NCBI GenBank assembly: GCA_948144175.1
Contig: CANXME010000202.1
Span: 1,203,253 to 1,267,252, forward strand
Source: Closterium sp. NIES-65
Lineage: Eukaryota; Streptophyta; Zygnematophyceae; Desmidiales; Closteriaceae
Length of the DNA stretch: 64,000 nt
Direction of reading: 5' to 3'
Shown here piece after piece: positions 19,937 to 30,300 of the stretch. Position 1 is the first letter of the stretch. Each line of letters opens with the position of its first letter. A program made the translations under genes and the position numbers. The notes below the pieces were generated by a model. The model saw only the letters and a list, made by a program, of their open reading frames with translations. It was not told where the DNA came from and did no database searches.

Positions 19937-22900
19937 ATGGCTACCCCCAGTATCCTCACTTTTGACGCTGAGGGCAGAGCCATCGACTTTGACGTGTGGG
20001 TAGACGACCTACTGCTTTTCCTACAGTGCGACAGAGCTGACGGACTCTCTCTCTTTGATCTCACTTCTGGTGCCTCTCCCGCCCCTGCTGCTACTGAGGA
20101 TGCTACTGTTCGCTCACAGTGGGCCACACGCGATGCTGCTGCACGTCTTGCTGTGCGTCGCCACCTCCCCCCTGCTGAGCGTGCACACTTTGGGTCGTAC
20201 AAGAGTGCTCAGACCTTGTACGACGCCGTTATTGCACGCTACTCCACCCCTGCCACTGCTGCACTGAGCCGCCTCATGCTACCGTACCTCTTTCCCGACC
20301 TTGCTGCTTTTGCCACAGTCGCCGACCTCATTACCCACGTGCGCACTAGTGACGCTCGCTTCCGCGCTGCGCTTCCTGCTGAGTTCTGCGCCAAGAACCC
20401 CCCCCCCCAGTACTTCACTCTCTACTACATTGTCACCCGCCTCCCTGACTCCCTTCGAGGAGTCAGGGACGACTTACTCTCTGTCTGCCCCACCACTCTC
20501 ACCGTTGAGCTCCTCGAGAAGTCCCTCCTAGCGGCCGAGAAGAGCATTCTCGCTGTAGGGGCCTCTCGTGGTGACCCACGCACCCCCATCTTTGAGGGGT
20601 TTTCCCCCTCCCCCCTCCTGCCCTCTGTCGCCTCTGCTGCCACGGCCGACCTCGTTGGTTTTGAGTCGGTCGGTGCGGCGTCTGCCCCCAGTGGGAGACG
20701 TCGCTCGGGCAAGAGCAAGGGGGGCAGGGGCGGTGGGGGAGGCGGCGGGGGCGGTGGAGGCGGCGGTGGAGGCAGCGGAGGAGGTGAGGTTGGTAGCGGG
20801 AGTGGTGGCGGGAGTGGAGGTGTCAGCGGCGGCAGTGGAGGCGGGGGCGGCAGTGGCGGTGGTGGTGGGGGTGGAGGCGGAGGCGGTGGTGGCGGCAGCG
20901 ATGGTGTAAGTGGCGGTAGCGGTGGAGGTGGTGGCGGCGGCGGCGGAGGAGGCGGCGGAGAGGGCGGCGGCGGTCGTGGCTCGTCGCGGAGGAGTGGCTC
21001 CGGTGGTGGTCAGCGCCAGCTGCAGCAGCGTGGTCAGGAGACCCTCTCCCCGCAGCAGCTCCGTGAGTGGTACGCTGCACGTTAGAGGGGTGGGGGTCCT
21101 GGTCCGTGCACCTACGTCCTGCGCACTGGTGACCGTGCGGGTGAGCAGTGTGGTGGTCCACACTCCGTCCAGCGCTGCTTCGGCCGCCGGACTGACGCTT
21201 GGCGCCGCCAGTTTCCTGACGCCTCTGAGATCCCTCGATGGGACCAGCTGTCTAGGGCAGGAGTAGCTATCTTTGATCTTGACTTTGATGCTATTCTTCG
21301 TGCCATGTATGCTGTGACTATTAGTGAGGAGGGTGACTGTTACCGGTGTTTCCCGCCCGACCCGGGCATTGGTACTGCGGCTCTAGGTGCTGTTGAGGCT
21401 GCTACTCCAGGTGCTGGTGAGGCTGTCGCTCTAGGTGCCAGTGAGTCTGTGTCCTCAGGTGCTGGTGAGTCTGCTCTCTCAGGTACTGCATCGGCTCCGC
21501 CCTCTCTCACCTTCACTCTTGACTCAGGGGCGTCTCGCTCCTTCTTTCGAGACCGCACCACACTCACGCCGCTCAGTCAGCCAGTGGCGGTCTCCCTGGC
21601 GGACCCCTCTGGGGGTCCTGTTCTGGCTCGCTACTCCACTGTCCTGCCGTGCCCTGCGGTCCCGTCTGGCGCCCTGTCCGGTCTCTACCTCCCCTCGTTC
21701 TCTACGAACTTGGTGGCGGGTGCTGACCTACAGGATGCAGGGGTTGACCAGTTCACCCCTGCGCGCAGACGGGACACCCACTGCACGGACGCGGACACGG
21801 GTCGACACTTGACCACGTTCACACGTGGGCCGGGGTTGAGCCTGTACACACTCACTGTTCTGTCTCCTCCTCCTGCGTCTGGTCAGGTAGCAGCGTCGGG
21901 CCAGGTGTTTGCTGCAGCGTCCAGGTCTGGTCCTGAGTCTGCCCCCTGCTCGTGTCGCCTCCTGTCCCACGAGACCCTCCTGTGGCACCACAGGATGGGT
22001 CACCCCTCCCTGCCTCGTCTCCGGGCCATGGCCTCTCGCCTTCTTGTCTCTGGTCTTCCCCGGTCCCTCCCTCCCCTTCCTCCGGGGCCTGGTCCTCCCT
22101 GTGTCCCCTGTGTCGAGGGTCGCCTGCGGGCTACCCCTCACTCCTCCCCCTTTCCTCCGACGGAGGCCCCGATGCAGACGCTTCACATGGACGTGTGGGG
22201 CCCAGCCCGCGTCCGTGGACAGGGTCACGAGCGCTACTTCCTGCTGGTGGTTGACGACTACTCGCGTTACACCACGGTCTTCCCCTTGCGCAGCAAGGGT
22301 GAGGTCACTGATGTGTTGATCGACTGGATCCGCGCAGCTCGTCTCCAGCTCAGGCGGAGCTTCGGCTCGGACTTTCCTGTTTTGCGTCTGCACTCGGACA
22401 GAGGCGGAGAGTTCTCCTCCGGCCTTCTGCGAGCCTACTGTCGTGCACAAGGCATCCGCCAGACCTTCACGCTTCCGGACTCCCCACAGCAGAATGGGAT
22501 TGCTGAGCGCCGCATCGGCATTGTCATGGACGTCGCCCGTACGTCCATAGTGCATGCGGCTGCCCCCCATTTTCTGTGGCCGTTTGCGGTGAGGTACGCC
22601 GCGCACCAGATCAACCTTCAGCCCAGAGTCTCCAGACCGGAGACCTCCCCAGCTCTGCTGTGGACGGGGAAGGTTGGCGATGCGTCGGCGTTCCGTGTCT
22701 AGGGATCTCGGGCGTTTGTCCGCGACTTGTCTGCGGACAAGCTGTCCCCTCGTGCTGCTCCTTGCGTCTTCCTGGGTTTCCCCCCTGACGCACCTGGGTG
22801 GCAGTTTTACCACCCCACCTCTCGTCGTGTTCTGTCCTCCCATGACGTCACGTTCGACGAGTCGGTTCCCTTCTACCAGCTCTTCCCCTACCGCACTCCC

Positions 22901-25900
22901 TCCCTTCCCCCACCGCCCCTCTTCCTGGTCCCCGGTCCCCCCCCGGTAGACCCCCTCCCCCCTCAGGGTCTTGCCCCTTCAGGTGTGTCTCAGGTAGACG
23001 CGGTCGAGCCTGTTGAGGTCACTGGTGACTCTGGTGCAGCTGCGGGTGCGGAGCCTCGGGGTGCTGAGCCTGGGGGTGCTGAGACTGGGGGTGCTGAGCC
23101 TGGGGGTGCTGCGACTGGGGGTGCTGAGCCTGGGGGTGCTGAGCCTGGGGGTGCTGAGCCTGGGGGTGCTGCGACTGGGGGTGCTGAGCCTGGGGGTGCT
23201 GAGCCTGGGGGTGCTGAGCCTGGGGGTACTGCGTCTGGGAGTGCTGCGCCTGCTGCTTCTCTTCCTGGTGGTTCGAGCCGCGAGCCGCTCTCTCCTCTGG
23301 AGCTGCGTGAGTGGTTTGCCCGGCGCTGGAGGCGTGCTGCTGGAGCTGAGGGTGCTGCGGGTGCTGGAGGTTCTGTTGCTGCTGAGGGAGCTGGTACCAC
23401 GGGTCCCGGAGGTGCTCGTACTGAGAGTACTGGAGCTGCCGGGCCCGGGGGTGCCTTTGGAGCAGGAGCTGCTGCAGGTGCTGGCGCTGAGACTATGACT
23501 GTCGGTCCTGCTGAGGGTACTTCTGGCGCTGCTGGAGGTGCTGGAGTTGGAGCTGCTACTGGTCCTGGTACTGCCTCTGGAGGTGTTGGTGCTGTCCCTT
23601 CTGTCTCTGGCGGTGCTGCGCGGCCTCGGCCGCACTTCGTTCCGCTCCTTCAGCAGGTTCTTGGTCTCCCGCCTTCCACTGGTCCTTCTCCTCCCATAGA
23701 GTGTCCACAGCCTGTTCCGTCACAGTCACAGTTACAGCCAGCCTCTCCCCTGCCTTCTCCTTCTCCCTACACTGGTCCTACTGGAGGTCTTGCTGAGCGT
23801 CGTGAGCCTGCGTCCCGCCCTGCGTCGCCAGTCCGAGCTGCTCGCCCTAGTGGTCGCGGTTCACGTCAGCGTCCTCCTCCTGTCCCTGGCACACACCAGA
23901 TGTCTCTGCGTCCGTCCACTGCTCCTCTGCGTGCCCCTTTGCCTTCTCCTCCTGAGTCTTCTCTTCCTACTCTTGCCGACCCAGAGTCGGACTCTTGCCG
24001 TGCTGCCAGTCCCACTGTCACGCGTCTTCTTGCTTCTCTTGTCACTGACCCTTCCTTTGAGTCCGCTGCTGCGTCTGCCCTAGTTGCTGAGCTGGTCGAC
24101 TTTGCTGCTGCGTGTCGTCTAGACTACGCTGCCAGTCTTGTTGCTGAGTCTGCTGAGTCTGCGTCTGCTGCGTCTGCGTCTGCCTGTCCTCCGTCCGTCG
24201 GGGGTGACTGTGCTGTTGGCACGGACGTCCTTGAGGACAGGCAGGAGGAGTTCCAGTGCTTTGCCGCCGCTTTGCCTCATCTCGTGTCCATGCTTGTTGC
24301 CCCTGAGGGAGACCCGGATGCTCTAGACATCCCGACCCCACGCTCTTACGCAGAGGCGATGGCCGGTCCCTACTCCTCTCAGTGGCAGTCAGCCATGGAC
24401 GCAGAGATGGCTTCCTGGAAGTCCACAGGCACCTACGTTGACGCTGTTCCCCCTCCTGGGTGGAACATTGTCAGTGGCATGTGGATTTTCAGGGTGAAGC
24501 GGCCGCCGGGTTCTCCGCCTGCCTTCAAGGCGCGCTACGTGGCTCGTGGCTTCAGTCAGCGACAGGGAGTTGACTTCTTTCAGACTTTCTCCCCGACCCC
24601 GAAGATGACCACTCTTCGGGTTCTGCTGCACGTCGCTGCTCAGCGTGACTACGAGCTACACTCTCTTGACTTCAGCACTGCTTTCCTGCAGGGTCGCCTG
24701 CACGAGGAGATCTGGCTGCGCCGCCCTCCTGGTTTCACTGGGTTGTTCCCTCTTGGTACCTAGTGGAGCCTCCGGCGGCCAGTCTACGGTCTCCGCCAGG
24801 CGCCGCGCGAGTGGCACGACACACTGAGGACTACACTTGCGGCTCTTGGGTTTGCTCCTTCTACTGCTGACCCGTCGCTGTTTCTGCGCACCGACACCTC
24901 GCTGCCGCCATTCTACATCCTCGTGTACGTCGACGACTTGGTCTTTGCCACTGCGGACACTGCCGCACTCGCCCACGTGAAGTCCGAGCTGCAGAAGAGA
25001 CACACGTGCACAGACCTGGGTGAACTGACAAGCTATCTTGGCTTGCGGATCACCCGGGACAGAGCACGCCGCACCATTACCCTGACTCAGTCACACATGG
25101 TGCAGCAGGTCCTTCAGCGCTTCGGCTTCATGTACTCCTCGCCTCAGTCCACTCCTCTGCCTACGGGACACTCGCTCTCAGCTCTGCCTTCGGATGAGTC
25201 CGTAGAGTCGAGTGGTCCGTATCCAGAGCTTGTGGGCCGCCTCATGTACCTGATGACCTGCACTCGACCTGACCTCGCATACCCTCTCAGCATCTTAGCA
25301 CGCTATGTCGCTCCCGGCCGTCACCGGAAGGAGCACATGGATGCAGCTAAGAGGGTGTTGCGCTACTTGTGCAGTACGTCGGGCATGGGGCTAGTGCTTG
25401 GAGGGCGTGAGCGGCCTGTGCTCACTGGGCATTCAGACGCTTCTTGGGCTGACGACCAGGCTACTCAGAGGTCGTCTCAGGGTTACACCTTCAGTCTTGG
25501 CTCTGGCTCTGTCTCTTGGCGCTCTACTCGCTCTTCTTCGGTTCTCAGCTCCAGTTGTGAGGCTGAGATCTACGCCACGGCCATGGCTGCCCAGGAGCTT
25601 CGCTGGCTCACCTACCTGCTGACTGACCTTGGAGAGCGGCCTCGTTCTCCTCCAGTGTTGTACGTCGACAACAAGGCAACCATTGCCTTGTGTCAGGAGC
25701 ACAGACTGGAGCACAGGACGAAGCACATTGCTCTGCGCTACTTCCTTGCTCGAGAGCTGCAGCAGCGTGGTCAGCTTCGCCTGCGTTTCGTGGCCACTAA
25801 GGCCAACACTGCTGATGTGTTCACCAAGGCACTTCCGCCTCGTGACCATCAGCGCTTTTGTACTCTGCTAGGCCTTGTGCCCACTGGGCCTCACTTGCTT

Positions 25901-25909
25901 ACCTCTTGA
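19937..25909 (+). pseudogene. gag-pol: E2 Gag-Pol frame with three TAG stops
   Basis: One frame of 1,991 codons from ATG 19937 (MATPSILTFDAEGRAIDFDV) to TGA 25907-25909, with no frameshift but TAG at 21083, 22700 and 24761. Compared with sister copies these replace Gln CAG, Trp TGG (preceded by C) and Gln CAG. Domains: Gag; very long Gly linker (20725-20975); zinc-knuckle-like motif just after the first stop; protease DSGA (residue about 529); integrase with first Asp about 752; GAEPGG repeats (23040-23260); reverse transcriptase YVDD (residue about 1664); RNase H. All catalytic residues I checked are present. Readthrough or trans-complementation cannot be excluded, but sister copies use none of these TAGs. 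Confidence 0.92.
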
Positions 25910-26124
25910 CCTTGCTTGTACTGCTGCATATATATATTCTTGCTCTTGCTTGTTTAGCACTGTTATATATATATGCTGCATGTGAACAGGCCTTGTGGCC
26001 TTGACCTTGTGCTCGGAATTTGTGTGGTATCCTTGAGATCCACCCTGAGCTTGCTTTGCTCTGCTTTGCTTTGCTTGACTGGTCTTGTGACCCCTTGCTC
26101 TCCCCCACTTTGCCTATGGGGGTG

Positions 26125-26257
26125 TGTCAGATGATTATATTGCTGATGCATATATTTAGGCTGTAGTGGGGTAGCCCATAGGGGGTACAACCCAATTAGG
26201 GTTGGTACTTGTACTCGTTTCATTTCATAGTGCACTCATTCCTCTCTCAACTCCACA
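26125..26257 (+). repeat. E2 3' LTR (133 bp)
   Basis: Identical to 11040-11172. Preceded by the purine tract ATGGGGGTG and followed by ATCAT. Confidence 0.95.
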
Positions 26258-26262
26258 ATCAT

Positions 26263-26302
26263 GCCAAACGCAACCGGGTCGTTGTGTTTGACACATCAAC
26301 AC
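26263..26302 (+). CDS. Host gene exon e, 3' part after E2
   Basis: The host sequence resumes after the second ATCAT copy and ends at the donor GTATGT (26303). The frame that joins the next exon reads AKRNRVVVFDTST; the frame arriving from 11039 is one base off. Either a base was lost near the insertion point or the exon structure is more complex. Confidence 0.55.
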
Positions 26303-26778
26303 GTATGTATTATGCTCCAATTCTTTGTTATTTGATCATTATATTCTTCTTTTTTTTTCTTGTCACATGCATATTTGTATATTTTTTGCATGCTCACTTC
26401 ATTCTTGTTTGTTTTATATTGCAATTTGAATTCTTTCATTTCAGATTGAACTGACGTGTTTGCTATTTCATAGTATGCCCTCTATTAATGCATTCTTTTT
26501 CGTTTGATTACACTCCGTTTCAAACATTCTATCATTTTTATAGTAACTGATTATCCACATTCTCGTTGGTACACATATTCTACCTCAACTTATATACTTC
26601 ACAAATGTCACTCTATTGTTTCCCTACTTCAAACCTTTTATTATTACTACCTCCAATAGCTTGTCCACATTCTGTTTGTCACAGATATTTTACCTCAAAT
26701 ATTTCTTCACAACCTTGTACTCTCACTCTTTCTGTCTATTAAAATTAACTATAACGTTCGCATACACCCCCTCTAAAG
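26303..26778 (+). other. Host intron
   Basis: AT-rich with long T-runs, no coding signal. Ends in the acceptor CTAAAG. Confidence 0.65.
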
Positions 26779-26936
26779 TTGGAAAGTCTGCTCGCACTGG
26801 TGTTCGTGCTTTTGCGAGTCTGAGTGCTCTCAAGAGTGGATTGGACAAATTCAGCATTGCGATATGGACCGCCGCTGCAGCTGATGAGAAGAAAGAGATC
26901 TTCTCGGGCTTGCTCAACAAGCGATGGCATATTCAG
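26779..26936 (+). CDS. Host gene exon f
   Basis: Acceptor CTAAAG and donor GTGACC. It encodes about 52 residues including ASLSALKSGLDKFSIAIWTA and KEIFSGLLNKRWHIQ, and ends in phase 0. E4 inserted 33 bp downstream, inside the following intron. Confidence 0.7.
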
Positions 26937-26973
26937 GTGACCCATAGCATTCCAAAATTCTACTATATCTTGT

Positions 26974-27107
26974 TGAGAAAGTACGAACGAGAAGTGAATG
27001 ACTATGAAAAAAGAAGTGGGTACAAATAGGAAACCCTAATTGGGTTGTACCCCCTATGGGATACCCCACTATAGCCTACAGAAATAAGTAAGCTATATGT
27101 TCTGACA
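26974..27107 (-). repeat. E4 3' LTR
   Basis: 134 bp, identical to 34464-34597. Confidence 0.95.
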
Positions 27108-27319
27108 CACCCCCATAGGCAAAGTGGGGGAGAACAAGGGGTCACAAGACCAGTCAAGCAAAGCAAAGCAAAGCTCAGGGTGGATCACAAAGTCACCACG
27201 CATTCCGAGCACAAGTTCAAAGGCCAGAAGGCCAGTTCACATGCAAGATCATATATAGAGATATACAAGAGTCAAGCAAGCAAGAGCAAGAGTATATATA
27301 GGTGAAGGTACAAGCAAGG

Positions 27320-30300
27320 TCAAGAGCAGAGCAAGTGAGGCAAGACAGGCACAAGACCCAACTGCGTGCAACAACGCTGATGATCACAAGGCGCAAGTGC
27401 CTTGGTGAAGACATCAGCAGTGTTGGCCTCAGAGGCCACGTACGCAAGTCGCAACTGTCCACGCTGCTGTAGCTCACGAGCAAGAAAGTAGCGGAGAGCA
27501 ATGTGCTTCGTTCTGTGCTCCAGTCGCTGCTCTCGACACAAGGCCAGCATGGCCTTGTTGTCTACGTACAGGACTGGAGGAGAACGAGGCGGCTCTCCAA
27601 GGTCGGTCAGCAGGTAGGTGAGCCAGCGTAACTCCTGTGCAGCCATAGCCCCAGCGTAGATCTCAGCCTCACAACTGGAGCCGAGAACAGAAGACGAGCG
27701 GGTAGCCCGCCACGAGACAGAGCCGGAACCAAGGCTGAAGGAGTAACCCTGTGACGACCGCTGCGTAGCCTGGTCGTCAGCCCAAGAAGCGTCTGCGTGC
27801 CCAGTGAGGACCACTGGACTGCGCCCTCCAAGCACTAGCCCCATGCCCGACGTACTGCACAAGTAGCGCAACACCCTCTTTGCTGCAGCCATGTGCTCTG
27901 GTCGGTGTCTCCCAGGAGCAACAAAGCGTGCGAGAATGCTAAGAGGGTATGCGAGGTCAGGTCGTGTGCAGGTCATCAGGTACATGAGGCAGCCAACAAG
28001 CTCTGCAAACGGGCCACTCGACTCTACGGACTCATCCGAAGGCAGAGCTGAGAGTGAGTGGCGAGTAGGCAGAGGAGTGGCCTGAGGCGAGGAGTACGTG
28101 AAGCCGAAGCGCTGAAGGACCTGCTGCACCATGTGTGACTGAGTCAGGGTAATGGTGCGGCGTGCTCTATCCCGGGTGATCTGCAAGCCAAGGTAGCTGC
28201 GCAGTTCACCCAGGTCAGTGCACGTGTGTCTCTTCTGCAGCTCAGACTTCACGTAGGCGAGTCCAGCAGTGTCAGCTGTGGCAAAGACCAAGTCGTCGAC
28301 GTACACGAGGATGTAGAACGGCGGCAGAGAGGTGTCGGTGCGCAGAAACAGCGACGGGTCGGCAGTAGAAGGAGCAAACCCAAGTGCCGCGAGCGTAGTC
28401 CTCAGTGTGTCGTGCCACTCACGTGGCGCCTGGCGGAGACCGTAGACTGGACGCCGGAGACTCCACTGGGTACCAGGAGGGAAAGACCCAGTGAAGCCAG
28501 GTGGGCGGCGCAGCCAGATCTCCTCGTGCAGGCTGCCCTGCAAGAAAGCTGTGCTGAAGTCGAGAGAGTGCAGCTCATAGTCACGGTGAGCAGCAACGTG
28601 CAGCAGTACCCGAAGAGTGGTCATCTTCGGGGTGGGGGAGAAGGTCTGGAAGTAGTCAACCCCCTGCCGCTGACTGAAGCCACGAGCCACGTAGCGCGCC
28701 TTGAAGACAGGCGGAGAACCCGGCGGCCGCTTCACCCTGAAAATCCACATGCCACTGACGATGTTCGCCCCAGGAGGGGGTACAGCGTCAACGTAGGTGC
28801 CTGTGGACTTCCAGGAAGCCATCTCTGCATCCATAGCTGCCTGCCACTGAGAGGAGTAGGGACCCTCTATCGCCTCCGCGTAAGAGCGCGGAGTCGGGAT
28901 GTCTGGTGCATCCGGGTCTCCCTCAGGGGCTAGCAGTACAGACGCGAGACGAGGTGAAGCGGCAGCCAGACACTGGAACTCCTCCTGCCTGTCCTCAAGG
29001 ACGTCCGTGCCAAGGGCACACTCACCCCCGACGGACGGAGGACAGGCGGACTCAGACTCAGTGACAAGACGAGCAGCGTAGTCGAGACGACAGCGCGCAG
29101 CAAAGTCGACAAGCTCAGTGACAAGGGCAGACGCAGCAGACGACTCGAAGGAAGGGTCAGTGACAGCAGTAGCAAGGAGACGCGTGACAGTAGGACTGGC
29201 AGCACGAAGAGAGTCCGACTCCGGGTCGGCAAGAGCAGGAAGAGAGGAAGCAGGAGGAGAAGGCAAAGGGGCACGCAGAGGAGCAGTGGACGGACGCAGC
29301 GACATCCGGTGCGTGCCAGGGACAGGAGGAGGACGCTGACGCGAACCGCGACCACTAGTGCGCGCAGGACGAACAGGCGACGCAGGACGAGACGCAGGCT
29401 CACGACGCTCAGTAAGACCTCCAGTCGGACCAGCGTAGGGAGAAGGAGCAGGCAAAGGGGAGGCAGGCTGTAGCTGTGGCTGTGACTGGACAGGCTGCGG
29501 ACCCTCTACGGGAGGAGGAGAAGGTGTAAGACCAAGAACCTGCTGAAGGAGCGGAACGAAGTAAGGTCGGGGCCGCGCGGCGACGCTAGAAACAGCTGGA
29601 ACAGTGCCAGCAGCCCCGGCCGGAGCACCCACTCCAGCAGCACCTCCAGCAGCACCACCAGAGGCCCCAGAAGCAGCACCAGGAGTACCCGCAGGCGGAC
29701 CGCCAGCGGCAGGCTCAGCGACAACACCCTCAGCAGTACCAGCTCCAGGAGAACTCTCAGACCCAGCAGCTCCAACACCCAAAGGACGAGCACCGTCGGG
29801 ACGCGCGACAGCAGTACCCTCTGCAGCCGAAGAACCACCAGCACCAGCAGCACGCCTCCAGCGCCTGGCAAACCACTCACGCAGCTCCGGTGGGGAGAGT
29901 GGCTCCCGGTGAGACGAAGCACCCCCAGGCTCAGCACCCCCAGGCTCAGTACCCCCAGGCTCAGCACCCCCAGGCTCAGCACCCCCAGGCACAGCACCCC
30001 CAGGCTCAGCACCCCCAGGCTCAGCACCCCCAGGCTCAGCACCCCCAGGCTCAGCACCCCTAGGCTCAGCACCAGCAGCAGCACCAGAGTCCCCAGTGAC
30101 CTCGACAGGCTCGACCGCGTCTACCTGGGACACACCTGAAGGGGCAGGACCCTGAGGGGGGAGGGGGACTACCGGGGGGGGGCCTGGGACCAAGAAGAGC
30201 GGGGGTGGGGGGAGGGACGGAGTGCGGTAGGGGAAGAGGCGGTAGTAGGGTACCGACTCGTCGAACGTGACGTCCTGGGAGGACAGAACACGTCGAGAGG

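Larger units (their letters stand above)
11040..26257 (+). mobile_element. E2: Ty1/copia element interrupted by E3
   Basis: LTRs at 11040-11172 and 26125-26257 appear identical over all 133 bp. The target duplication is ATCAT (11035-11039, 26258-26262). Without E3 and its duplicated TGCAC the element is about 7.65 kb. E3 landed in the leader minisatellite, so the Gag-Pol frame (19937-25909) is separated from its primer site by 8.7 kb. The identical LTRs imply recent insertion, yet the coding frame has three TAG stops. The element splits a host exon in the same orientation. Confidence 0.95.

Noticed and set aside
22979..23635. Long antisense ORFs rich in Ser/Thr/Arg opposite the GAEPG repeats (also opposite other copies)
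   Set aside because: They mirror the 15-bp repeat in another frame and disappear where the repeat ends; no start context or conservation.
19937..25909. Idea that TAG is a sense codon in this organism
   Set aside because: E3, E4 and E10 have no internal TAG over more than 5,000 codons, and TAGs in broken copies match single C-to-T or G-to-A changes.
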